Shown: positions 54,830-63,270 of the stretch, in pieces | How the letters are laid out: each line of letters begins with the position of its first letter | Position numbering within the stretch: the stretch's first letter is position 1 | From: JANLQX01 sp031368215 | GTDB taxonomy: Bacteria; Actinomycetota; Acidimicrobiia; Acidimicrobiales; JANYDT01 | Length of the DNA: 64,000 bases | Assembly: GCA_031368215.1 (NCBI GenBank) | Contig: JANLRD010000008.1 | Span: 1 to 64,000, forward strand | Direction: 5' to 3' | Notes under the pieces: generated by a model | Databases searched by the model: none | What the model saw: only the letters and a program-made list of their open reading frames with translations | What the model was told of the DNA's origin: nothing | Position numbers and translations under genes: made by a program

Positions 54830-55527
54830 CACTCGAATACGGGAAGCTGATGGTGGTCGAGAACCCCCACACCGACGGGGAGTCGACCGAGAGCGAAGTC
54901 GAATTCGTCTTCAATCCGACGAAGCTCGACGTCGGAGCCAGCGCGAAGTGGGAGCAGCCGGCGCAGGCCGGAAACAAGAAGGCATCGGTGCCGCAGTACA
55001 AGGGTCCCGATCCCCGCACGATGGACCTCGATTTGCTGCTCGACGCATGGGACCTCTCAGGGGCTTCACGGTCAAAGAAGCGAGACGTCCCCAAGGATGT
55101 AAGCACACTCATCTCGTGGACCCGTCCGACATCGAGTACGCGGACCACGAAGAAACCGAGCCCTCCACTGGTTTGTCTCCAGTGGGGCAAGCCTTGGTTC
55201 AAGTGCTATGTCGCTTCGGTCAAGGCAACGTTCACGCTCTTTGACGACAAGGGCACACCGATCCGGGCAACGGTGAAGGTCAGCCTCAAGGAAGTTCCTT
55301 CGGATCCGTCGAAGCAGAACCCTACGTCGGGCTCACTCGCCGGTCATCAGAGTCACCTGCTCGTCGAAGGTGATTCGCTGCCTCTTGTGGCGCACAGGTA
55401 CTACGACCAAACTGCGTACTGGCGCGGTCTCGCGATCGCGAACGGGATCGATGATCCGCTACGCGTTCGCCCCGGTACCCGTCTGCTGCTTCCTCCGATC
55501 GAGGACGTGGCCACCCTTTCGGGGTGA
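54826..55527 (+). CDS. LysM-type baseplate protein, Pvc7-like
   Basis: A 233-residue protein. Residues 1-150 are the CIS tube-adaptor domain (GESTESEVEFVFNPTKLDV, RTMDLDLLLDAWD, VSLKEVPSDPSKQNPTS). Residues 168-220 are a LysM domain (HLLVEGDSLPLVAHRYY, LAIANGIDDP, RVRPGTRLLLPP). It is the hub/initiator protein in such particles. It overlaps the tube gene by ATGA. Confidence 0.88.
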   Translation: MTLEYGKLMVVENPHTDGESTESEVEFVFNPTKLDVGASAKWEQPAQAGNKKASVPQYKGPDPRTMDLDLLLDAWDLSGASRSKKRDVPKDVSTLISWTRPTSSTRTTKKPSPPLVCLQWGKPWFKCYVASVKATFTLFDDKGTPIRATVKVSLKEVPSDPSKQNPTSGSLAGHQSHLLVEGDSLPLVAHRYYDQTAYWRGLAIANGIDDPLRVRPGTRLLLPPIEDVATLSG

Positions 55528-55536
55528 GCATCGCCA

Positions 55537-57315
55537 ATGCCACCAAGCACACGTCAAGGTTGGCCGGTTGTAAAGGTCGAGGGCACGGAGATTCCGCCGG
55601 AGGTCTGCAACGTCTTCGACTCCCTGGTGATCGATGACCATCTCCATCTTCCGGACAAGTTGACAATCGTCATTCGCGATCCCGGCCGCAACGGGCTCGA
55701 CAAGGCACATGTCGCCATCGGGAAGAAGATTGAAGTCGCTGTCGTCTCGTCGGGGAAGGGTGGCGCCGATGGCACCTCGCCGCTGTTCCAGGGAGAGATC
55801 ACGGGCCTCGAAGCAGAGTACGACTCTCTCGGTCAGCGCGTTGTTGTGCGTGCTTACGATGCGTCGCACCGGATGCACCGTGGCCGTCATACCGAGGCGT
55901 ATCTGAACCGCACCGATTCCGATATTGCGAAACGCCTTGCCGAGCGATGCCAGCTCGAGCTCGGCGAGATCGAGGATTCACGCATGGTCCACGATCACGT
56001 GTCCCAGGTCAACCTCACGGATTGGGAGTTCATCAAGGCCCGAGCCCGAGAAATCGGGTTCGAGACAGGGGTTTCCGACGGGAAGTTCTTCTTCAGGCAG
56101 GCAAACGTGAATGTGGGAGCCCCGGGCACGGGCAACCTCGACTCGTCCCATGCGCTCCAGATGGTTTTCGGGGCTGACCTCCTTGAATTCCACCCTCGTA
56201 TCTCGGCGGTCGCTCAGGTGAAGAAAGTCGAGTCGCGCGGCTGGAACTACATGGACAAGGAAGCGGTCATCGGAACCACGACTCCTGATGAAGAGAACAA
56301 CGCACCCGATGTCCCCTCAAAACCTGTTGCGTTGGGCGGTGCGCTGAAGGGGACGAAGACCTATGTCGTTACCGATCGGGTTATTGGGACGCAGACCGAA
56401 GCCGACCAGGCGTCCAAGGGAATGGCACGTCAGATCTCGTCCGCTCTGGGTGAAGCCGATGGTGTCGCCATCGGAAACCAGAAGCTGAAAGCCGGTGCCG
56501 CCCTGAGTATCTCGGCCGTGGCTGCCCCGTTCGTCGGTACGTGGACGGTGACCGGAAGCCGGCACTTCTTCGACGGGCAGGGCTACAAGACGTCGTTCTC
56601 CGTCGCTGGCCGCCAGGAGCGATCGCTTCTCGGACTGTCGTCGATGGGGGCGACCAGCGGTGCTTCGTCAGCTGGTGGGCCGCCGATCTATGGCGTGGTC
56701 GTGGGTCTGGTCACGAACACCCAAGATCCCGAGGGGATGCACCGCGTGAAGCTGAAGTTCCCGTGGCTGTCCGACGACTACGAGTCTTGGTGGGCCCGGA
56801 TGGCCCTTCCGGCTGCAGGTGACCAGCGCGGGTTCGTGTGGCTGCCGGAGGTCGATGACGAAGTGCTGGTGGCGTTCGAACAGGGCGATGTGCGCCGCCC
56901 CTACGTCATCGGGACGCTCTACAACGGGCGTGATTCGGTTGCCGATGGCAGGGGAGACCAGCTCTATGACGGCGCTGGGCTCGGAGTCCTCAAGGGTTTC
57001 CGTAGTCGCGACGGACACTCCATGGTGATGTTCGACGGTAACGACAAGAAGGGGGTGCTCCTCACCACGGGTGACGGGAAGCTGAAGCTCAAGTTGAACC
57101 AGACGGAGACGGATATCGAGGTGAAGTCCGACGGGACAGTGCACATCACGTCCAAGAAGGACATCGTCGTCGAGTCCTACGCGAACATCAAGTTCAAAGC
57201 CACCCAGGACATCACGATGGAGGCCGGCGCGAATGCCACGATCAAGGGCTCACTGGTGAAGATCGAAGGCTCCGGAACCGTCGACATCGATGGCGGCACG
57301 ATCACCCTCAACTGA
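55537..57315 (+). CDS. VgrG/gp27-gp5-like spike protein
   Basis: A 592-residue central spike. Residues 1-365 are the gp27-like hub (DHLHLPDKLTIVIRDP, VRAYDASHRMHRG, VNLTDWEFIKARAREIGFET). Near 384-460 is the gp5 OB-fold (YGVVVGLVTNTQDPEGMHRV, FVWLPEVDDEVLVAFEQGD, RRPYVIGTLYNG). The C-terminal ~110 residues form a beta-prism/needle of alternating hydrophobic strands. No effector extension. Usually a PAAR tip gene follows, but none is here. Confidence 0.92.
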   Translation: MPPSTRQGWPVVKVEGTEIPPEVCNVFDSLVIDDHLHLPDKLTIVIRDPGRNGLDKAHVAIGKKIEVAVVSSGKGGADGTSPLFQGEITGLEAEYDSLGQRVVVRAYDASHRMHRGRHTEAYLNRTDSDIAKRLAERCQLELGEIEDSRMVHDHVSQVNLTDWEFIKARAREIGFETGVSDGKFFFRQANVNVGAPGTGNLDSSHALQMVFGADLLEFHPRISAVAQVKKVESRGWNYMDKEAVIGTTTPDEENNAPDVPSKPVALGGALKGTKTYVVTDRVIGTQTEADQASKGMARQISSALGEADGVAIGNQKLKAGAALSISAVAAPFVGTWTVTGSRHFFDGQGYKTSFSVAGRQERSLLGLSSMGATSGASSAGGPPIYGVVVGLVTNTQDPEGMHRVKLKFPWLSDDYESWWARMALPAAGDQRGFVWLPEVDDEVLVAFEQGDVRRPYVIGTLYNGRDSVADGRGDQLYDGAGLGVLKGFRSRDGHSMVMFDGNDKKGVLLTTGDGKLKLKLNQTETDIEVKSDGTVHITSKKDIVVESYANIKFKATQDITMEAGANATIKGSLVKIEGSGTVDIDGGTITLN

Positions 57316-57328
57316 TGGACAGGAACCA

Positions 57329-57409
57329 ATGAGCCATCTGCCTCCGAACGTAAGAAACGGTCACCTGCGGGTGAGCCATTCCGGAACGAGGTCGCGCCAT
57401 GCGCAATGA
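57329..57409 (+). other. Short open frame in the place of a PAAR gene
   Basis: A 26-codon frame between spike and gp25 ends in a TGA that overlaps the gp25 region. TGAGCCAT occurs at both 57328 and 57371, a short direct repeat. Nothing in it looks like PAAR; it is a minimal spacer or a deletion scar. Confidence 0.2.
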
Positions 57410-57794
57410 GTTTGTTGGGCGCGGGTGGGGTTTTCCGTTGCGCACGGATTCTCGCGGAGCGATCGCATTCGTATCGGACGAGCGGGAGGTTGAAGAGTCG
57501 ATACGAATCGTCTTGGCCACCTCGTACGGTGAACGTGCGATGCGGCCGGACTTCGGTTGCCGGATTCACGATTACGTCTTTGCTCCGGTCACCGCCGGTA
57601 CGGCGGGTTTGCTGGCCTTCGAGGTGAGGGAGTCACTCGAGCGGTGGGAGTCACGCATAACGGTGGATGCGGTCGATGTGTCCTACGACCAAGACGATCC
57701 ATCGGTGGTCTACATCGATATTCAGTACCGGGTGAATGACACGAACAGTCCACGCAACCTCGTGTTCCCCTTCTATACGATCCCGGCCGAATAG
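57399..57794 (+). CDS. gp25-like baseplate wedge protein
   Basis: A 131-residue GPW/gp25 protein: GWGFPLRTDSRGAIAFVSDEREVEESIRIVL, GERAMRPDFGCRIHDYVF, then EVRESLERWESRITV. It links the hub to the sheath and is essential in contractile baseplates. Confidence 0.93.
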   Translation: MRNEFVGRGWGFPLRTDSRGAIAFVSDEREVEESIRIVLATSYGERAMRPDFGCRIHDYVFAPVTAGTAGLLAFEVRESLERWESRITVDAVDVSYDQDDPSVVYIDIQYRVNDTNSPRNLVFPFYTIPAE

Positions 57795-57808
57795 CACCAG
57801 GAGTCCCT

Positions 57809-59779
57809 ATGTCGTTGCCCGCTCCCAACCTCGACGATCGACGGTTCCAGGACCTCGTCGATGATGCGAAACGTTTCGTGCAGCAGCGTTGCCCGGAATG
57901 GACCGACCACAACGTCTCCGATCCCGGTGTCACGCTCATCGAACTGGTCGCGCAGATGACCGACCAACTCATCTACCGACTCAACCGCGTGCCAGACCGC
58001 AACTATGTGAAGTTCCTCGAGCTGATCGGCGTCCGTCGTTCACCGCCCTCGCCGGCCAAGGTTCCCGTGACGTTCTGGATGTCATCGATCCCGACCGAGA
58101 TCCGTCGCATCCCGATCGGAACTGAGGTGGCGACACGCCGCACCGAACGGGAAGAGGCGATCGAGTTCACCACCATCGAGGACCTTGCAGTGATTCCGGT
58201 TTCGGTACAGAACGTGCGATCCTCGATCGAACCCGATCGAACACGAAGCCACGACGACGAGATGGTGAAGCGAAGTGGATTCTCGTGTTTCGCGATCCCG
58301 CCGAAGCAAGACGACGCGCTGTACATCGGACTCACGGAAGCGGCGCCGCGGAACATCTTGGTACTCACGGTGAAGTGCACGATCGAAGGGGTCGGCGTTG
58401 ACCCAGACAACCCTCCGCTGGTCTGGGAAGCCTGGACCGGCGATGAGTGGGTTCGCTGTGAACTCGAACGAGACACGACCGGTGGTCTGAATCGTGACGG
58501 GGAAGTGGTGCTCCACCTCCCTCGTGGCCACAGTCCATCGATCATGGCCAAGCAACGGGCGGCATGGGTTCGGGCGCGGGTGGTCGAAGCGGTCGAGAAC
58601 CAGCCCGTATACAGCCACAGTCCGTTGCTGACAGATATCCGCGCGCATACGATGGGAGGTACCTCCGACGCCGTTCACGCACGCGTTGTCGACGAGGAGG
58701 TGCTCGGGTCGTCCGATGGCTCACCCGGACAGCGGTTCCCGGTGCAGCACCGTCCTATCGTGCGCCATGACGACACGTTTCTGGAAGTTGCTGAGGAAGA
58801 CGGCTGGGCCCGTTGGTCCGAGGTACCCCACTTCGCCGATAGTTCCCCGACGGACCGCCACTATCAGATCGATGGAGTTGAGGGCGAGGTGATTCTCGGT
58901 CCTGCGGTTCGACAGGAGAACGGCACCCTGCGGGCATATGGCGCAATCCCTGGAAAAGGCTCGAATGTCCGCCTTCGACGCTTTGCCGTCGGAGGCGGTG
59001 AGGCCGGCAACGTGAGCCGGCTCGCCGTCTGCATACTGTCGTCGTCGATTCCCGGGGTCGCGCGAGTCGTGAATCGTCATGCGGGGGTCGGGGGTCGTGA
59101 CGCGGAAAGTCTTGACCACGCAAAGCTTCGTGGTCCGATCATGTTGCGCACGCGCGGTCGAGCGGTCACGGTGGAGGACTTCGAGGAGCTTTCTCGGGAG
59201 GCTGCCCCCGAAGTTGCCCGCGTGAAATGCGTGCCGGCCGGAACCGATGGCCTGGCCGCGGGAGCAGTGCGGGTGCTGGTGGTGCCCGACGTGCCAACGG
59301 AAGCCGGTCGGATCCGCTTCGAGCAACTCCTTCCAGCGGAGGCAAGCATGGCGCGCATCGCCGAAGCCCTCGACCGGCGACGATTGATAGGCACGCGTAT
59401 CAGTGTTGAACCCCCCGTCTACCAGGGCGTGACCGTTGTCGCCCGGGTCAGGTGTCGTGCGGATCAGAGTCCCGTACGCCTGCAGGAGCTGGCATCGACA
59501 GCCCTCTACCGCTACTTCAGCCCTCTGGAAGGGGGTCCCAACGGCTCCGGATGGCCATTTGGCCGACCACTCCTTCTGGGCGAGGTGTATGCGGTGCTTC
59601 AACGGATTCCGGGGCTTGAACTCGTTGAAGACGCCCGCCTCTTCGGCGCCGATCCCATCACGGGGCAGCGGGGCCAGGCGACGCAACGCATTGACATCGC
59701 GCCCAACGCGCTGGTGTTCAGCTACGACCACCAAGTGCTTGCTGAGGCCGACGCTCCCGTGCCCGGACAGGTGACGTGA
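57809..59779 (+). CDS. Baseplate J-like wedge protein, Pvc11-like
   Basis: A 656-residue wedge subunit. The N-terminal part has LPAPNLDDRRFQDLVDDAK and WTDHNVSDPGVTLIELVAQMTDQLIYRLNRVPD; the C-terminal half has LRTRGRAVTVEDFEELSREA and ALYRYFSPLEGG with GWPFGRPLLLGEVYAVLQRIPGL, hallmarks of baseplate J. AGGAG is 5 bp upstream. Confidence 0.9.
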   Translation: MSLPAPNLDDRRFQDLVDDAKRFVQQRCPEWTDHNVSDPGVTLIELVAQMTDQLIYRLNRVPDRNYVKFLELIGVRRSPPSPAKVPVTFWMSSIPTEIRRIPIGTEVATRRTEREEAIEFTTIEDLAVIPVSVQNVRSSIEPDRTRSHDDEMVKRSGFSCFAIPPKQDDALYIGLTEAAPRNILVLTVKCTIEGVGVDPDNPPLVWEAWTGDEWVRCELERDTTGGLNRDGEVVLHLPRGHSPSIMAKQRAAWVRARVVEAVENQPVYSHSPLLTDIRAHTMGGTSDAVHARVVDEEVLGSSDGSPGQRFPVQHRPIVRHDDTFLEVAEEDGWARWSEVPHFADSSPTDRHYQIDGVEGEVILGPAVRQENGTLRAYGAIPGKGSNVRLRRFAVGGGEAGNVSRLAVCILSSSIPGVARVVNRHAGVGGRDAESLDHAKLRGPIMLRTRGRAVTVEDFEELSREAAPEVARVKCVPAGTDGLAAGAVRVLVVPDVPTEAGRIRFEQLLPAEASMARIAEALDRRRLIGTRISVEPPVYQGVTVVARVRCRADQSPVRLQELASTALYRYFSPLEGGPNGSGWPFGRPLLLGEVYAVLQRIPGLELVEDARLFGADPITGQRGQATQRIDIAPNALVFSYDHQVLAEADAPVPGQVT

Positions 59780-60321
59780 TGCGGGGCGCCATCGACGATC
59801 TCGCGACTCCGCATCCGTTGGGAGGCCTTCTGCCGTCGATCTACCAGGAGAACGACTTCGCCATGCGTTTCACGCAAGCGTTCGATTCGGTCCTGGCCCC
59901 GATCCAGTTGACGCTCGACTGCCAAGATGCCTATTTCGACGCCGATCTCTCGCCCGAGGACATTCTCCACTGGCTCGGCGGTTGGGTCGGGTTGCTGTTG
60001 GACAGTGAATGGCCGATCGAACGCCGTCGGACGATGGTCCACGAGATCGTCGGCCTGTACGCGAAGCGGGGCACCGCGGACGGCATGCAACGCCTCGTGT
60101 CGCTCTATACCGGAGCTGACGTGGAGCTGATCGAAGGCGGCGCGGTGGCGTATTCGCTCACCCCGCATGCTGATCTCCCGGGTACCGAAGCGAGTGCCTT
60201 CGTCGTGCGTGTCCGGGCCAGCGAGTCCATCCCGATCGACACGGCACGGCTCGAGCACCTTGTCGCTTCGAGTCGACCCGCTCATCTTCCGGCTGTTGTT
60301 GAGGTGGTCGGTGCCGAGTGA
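59779..60321 (+). CDS. Phage tail protein I-like baseplate protein
   Basis: A 180-residue protein similar to P2 gpI: HPLGGLLPSIYQENDFAMRFTQAF, ILHWLGGWVGLLLDSEWP, and YAKRGTADGMQRLVSLYTGA. In phages gpI joins baseplate and fibres; here no fibre gene follows. A GTG one codon earlier (59776) also overlaps the J stop. Confidence 0.85.
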   Translation: MRGAIDDLATPHPLGGLLPSIYQENDFAMRFTQAFDSVLAPIQLTLDCQDAYFDADLSPEDILHWLGGWVGLLLDSEWPIERRRTMVHEIVGLYAKRGTADGMQRLVSLYTGADVELIEGGAVAYSLTPHADLPGTEASAFVVRVRASESIPIDTARLEHLVASSRPAHLPAVVEVVGAE

Positions 60322-60351
60322 ACCAGCGACACGTTTTCGCCCCGGATCGAA

Positions 60352-60486
60352 ATGCCCAACACCACCGCAGGCCACCGTTCGCGGCCTCGGCGGGCGGTGG
60401 TCTCCCACGGGAAGATCATGGTGCGCGACGTTCGGATGCGTCAGACTTTCCGGCAGGTCTCTGTCAACGATGACGTGTTCGCATGA
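60352..60486 (+). CDS. Possible 44-residue protein
   Basis: A short frame between the gpI-like and zinc-ribbon genes, ending KIMVRDVRMRQTFRQVSVNDDVFA. Its composition is coding-like only at the end, and a second frame is open across the same stretch. Its reality is uncertain. Confidence 0.2.
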   Translation: MPNTTAGHRSRPRRAVVSHGKIMVRDVRMRQTFRQVSVNDDVFA

Positions 60487-60543
60487 TTTGCGAGCAACGG
60501 TCAGGAATCGGGTGACCGCCCATCAAGTGACCAGAGGGACACG

Positions 60544-63252
60544 ATGATCATCTGCAACGACTGCGGCCACGAGAACGAGACCGACGATCAGTTCTGCGGG
60601 TCGTGTGGTTCGTTCCTCGAATGGGTGGGCGCCAAGCCCGAAGAGACGGTCTCGACGCCGACGGCCTATTCCGAAGCGAGTGCCGATCCGACACTCATCC
60701 AGCGAGTCCGCAAAGGTCTTGGCGTCGACGAAGAGTCGATCGAGGACTATCGCCAGACCGTCCGCGAGGAGATCGCGGTCGAGGTGGCTTCGGACCAGTC
60801 AGTTGCCGATCAGGTGGTCGCTGAGCGTCAAGCGTCGCTCGAAGCGGAACGGGCGATGGCGGCCAAAGAAGAAGCCCGGCGTGCTGTGGAGAAGGCGGAA
60901 CTCGAACGAAGTGAGGCAGAGGAGGCGGCGGCGCGGGCTGAGCGCGAGGTCGAAGCGGCACGATTGGCTGCGGCGGAGGCTGAGCGTGAGCGACAAGTTG
61001 CGGAGCAGGCCGAACGCGCGCGTCGCGAAAAAGCCGCAGAGGAAGCGGTCGCGCGTGAACAGGCCCGCCAGTTGGAAGAAATCGAGGCGAACCGTCTCCA
61101 GGCTGAAGCCACTGCGGCGGCCGCCCGTTCGAAGGCCGAGGAAGAGGCACGTGCGGCGGCCGAGGCGGCCGAGGCAGCGAAGCAGCGGGGGGCCGAGGCC
61201 GAGGCCATCCGCCATGGGGCCGAAGAGCGGCTGTCGATCGCGGCAAGCGCTGCTGCTGCGGCAGCTTTGCGTGCGGCGCAGGAACAAGACGCGATCGCTG
61301 CTGCGATCGCCGCTCGCGAGGCGGCTGATGCTGATGCGTTGAAGGTTCGCGGGGAGGCTGAGGCCGCGACGGCGATTGCTCAGGAGGAAATGGCGAAGGC
61401 ACGCGCCGAGGCTGCCGCGGCGCGAGCCGAATCGGCCCGTTTGCGGAGCGAAGCCGAGAGTCGAAACGCCGAACAGCTGATCGCCAGCGCGAAAGCGCAG
61501 GCCGATCTCGACGGTGAACGGGCACGTGCCGAAGCCGCTCGCAGGGCGGAGGCGGATGCCGCGGCAGCGCGCCGAACGGCGGATGCTGAAGCCGAAGCGA
61601 ACGCCATCCGGGCGAAGGCCGATGCAGACGCGCAGGCGAAGACGGCGGAGGCCGAGGCGATGCGACTCCGTGCGGAAGCCGCAGCGGCCAGGGCGCGTGC
61701 CGAAGCTGAGCAGACACGTCAGCAGGCCGAAGCCGATGCCGCAGTGCGAGCGAGAGAAGAAGCGCTGCGCAGAGCGTCGGCACTGGTGGCGAAACCAACA
61801 CAGACAACAGCGGTATCGACAGCAGTGGGTGGGACTGTCCCTTCTGCGGCGAAACCGAAGGCCAAGTCTTCGGAGACCCCGAAGGTCGACGCGACGGGGG
61901 GTGGCGATCAGCCCGGCGCACAGCTGCCCGGGTCCGAGAAGGCCCGCCCTGCACCGAAGAGGTCTGCGGCAAGGGATCTGAACCCGGGAGACCTCGTCTG
62001 TGGACAGTGCGGGACCGGCAACCCTCCGAGCCGCAAGTTCTGCCGACGTTGCGGAACGACCCTCGCTGAGGCGGTGGTCGCCAAGCTCGGGTTCTTCGCC
62101 CGTCTGCGACGGAAGTTCTCCCGCAAACCGAAGACGTTCGAAGCCGGGCATCGCCCGAAGGCCGGGTCCGCGGGAGCGGGCGCAGGTCTCGCGACGAAGA
62201 CACGAGTGGCCTGGTTTCGTCTCAACGCGAAGCTCTTGCGTGTTGGGGCGATGCTGGGTGTGGTCGCGATGCTCGGTTTCGGCGTTGAACCGATCCGTCA
62301 GAAACTGCATCTTCCGAACGTTCGCCAGACCGTCCTCAACAAGGTCCGCGAGTTCGCCCATCCGGTGTACGACCCGGTCCGGGCGTCGTCGGCGAGCGCC
62401 ACATCGTCGTCGCCCGATCACGCCGCCGGACTGCTGATCGACAACGGCAACAACACGTTCTGGTCGGCCGCGCCGAGCCCCACTGGAGGAGTGGGCAGCA
62501 AGGTTACGGTGAAGTTCAACAAGCCGTTCGATCTCGGAAAGATGCTGATGACATCCGGTGTGTCGGGCAGCACCGAACCGGGAACCGGCTTCGTGAGCCA
62601 ACCTCGGCCAAGTGAGATCAGAGTCACCCTGAACGGTGATCCGGAAAACGCGAAGACCATCGCCGTGAAGGACATCGACCAGCCCCAGACCCTTGACGTG
62701 AAGGGCAAGCAGGTTTCAACGGTCGAGTTCGTGGTCACGGCCGTCTATCCCGCGGCCGAGGGCAAGGGCAAAGGCGTGGCGATAACGGAGATGGAGTTCT
62801 TCCAGAAGCGCAAGCTCGGTGACGACTTTGAAACGCTTCCGGCCCCGTCGCTCACGACGACGTCGGCCGGTGAGGGCGGCAAGTTCATCGTCGACGACAA
62901 CCTCGAGACGGCCTGGGTATCGGCCCCGACGGCGGATGGCGTCGATCAGGGCTTCACCATGACCTTCGCCGAACCGGTCGACCTCGAGCGCATCCGTATC
63001 GCTCCGGGGAACGGTGTCGACTTCGCTGTCTCGCCGCGTCCACGTGAAGTGCAACTGGTCATCGCATGCGCGTCACGATGTGAGCCGACGAAGCAGGTGC
63101 GCTTCGACGACAAACAGGGCTTCAAGACCGTGAGCCTGAAGGCGCGGGGCGTCACGTCGATCCAGTTCCAGGTGAGATCGGTGTATGGCACGGGCGGAGG
63201 CGTAGCGTTCGCCGAAGTGCAATTCCAGCGAAAGCGTCCGAAACCCCTCTAG
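60544..63252 (+). CDS. Zinc-ribbon, coiled-coil, transmembrane, discoidin-like protein; possible CisA-type anchor
   Basis: A 902-residue modular protein. Zinc ribbon 1 (CNDCGHENETDDQFCGSCG, residues 4-22); an Ala/Glu/Arg-rich coiled coil from ~65 to ~425; a Pro/Lys linker; zinc ribbon 2 (CGQCGTGNPPSRKFCRRCG, near 486-504); a basic stretch; one transmembrane helix (VGAMLGVVAMLGFGV, ~563-583); then two discoidin/NADase-type glycan-binding-like domains (~620-755, ~760-900), the second with VDDNLETAWVSAP. Predicted topology puts the zinc ribbons inside and the glycan-binding domains outside, which fits a membrane anchor for a cytoplasmic particle, such as the Streptomyces CisA. That comparison is inference. 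Confidence 0.72.
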   Translation: MIICNDCGHENETDDQFCGSCGSFLEWVGAKPEETVSTPTAYSEASADPTLIQRVRKGLGVDEESIEDYRQTVREEIAVEVASDQSVADQVVAERQASLEAERAMAAKEEARRAVEKAELERSEAEEAAARAEREVEAARLAAAEAERERQVAEQAERARREKAAEEAVAREQARQLEEIEANRLQAEATAAAARSKAEEEARAAAEAAEAAKQRGAEAEAIRHGAEERLSIAASAAAAAALRAAQEQDAIAAAIAAREAADADALKVRGEAEAATAIAQEEMAKARAEAAAARAESARLRSEAESRNAEQLIASAKAQADLDGERARAEAARRAEADAAAARRTADAEAEANAIRAKADADAQAKTAEAEAMRLRAEAAAARARAEAEQTRQQAEADAAVRAREEALRRASALVAKPTQTTAVSTAVGGTVPSAAKPKAKSSETPKVDATGGGDQPGAQLPGSEKARPAPKRSAARDLNPGDLVCGQCGTGNPPSRKFCRRCGTTLAEAVVAKLGFFARLRRKFSRKPKTFEAGHRPKAGSAGAGAGLATKTRVAWFRLNAKLLRVGAMLGVVAMLGFGVEPIRQKLHLPNVRQTVLNKVREFAHPVYDPVRASSASATSSSPDHAAGLLIDNGNNTFWSAAPSPTGGVGSKVTVKFNKPFDLGKMLMTSGVSGSTEPGTGFVSQPRPSEIRVTLNGDPENAKTIAVKDIDQPQTLDVKGKQVSTVEFVVTAVYPAAEGKGKGVAITEMEFFQKRKLGDDFETLPAPSLTTTSAGEGGKFIVDDNLETAWVSAPTADGVDQGFTMTFAEPVDLERIRIAPGNGVDFAVSPRPREVQLVIACASRCEPTKQVRFDDKQGFKTVSLKARGVTSIQFQVRSVYGTGGGVAFAEVQFQRKRPKPL

Positions 63253-63270
63253 TCTGGCGCAGCCCAAAGT

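Noticed and set aside
60695..62601. Two long minus-strand frames (502 and 600 codons) opposite the coiled-coil protein
   Set aside because: Caused by repetitive Ala/Glu codons on the plus strand; both are Arg/Pro/Ser- or Leu/Arg-skewed and lack family features.
45016..63252. Prophage or type VI secretion system
   Set aside because: No integrase, terminase, portal, capsid or lysis genes, and no TssJ/L/M or TssK-type genes; DUF4255, DUF4157 and the Pvc15-like ATPase mark an eCIS-type particle.
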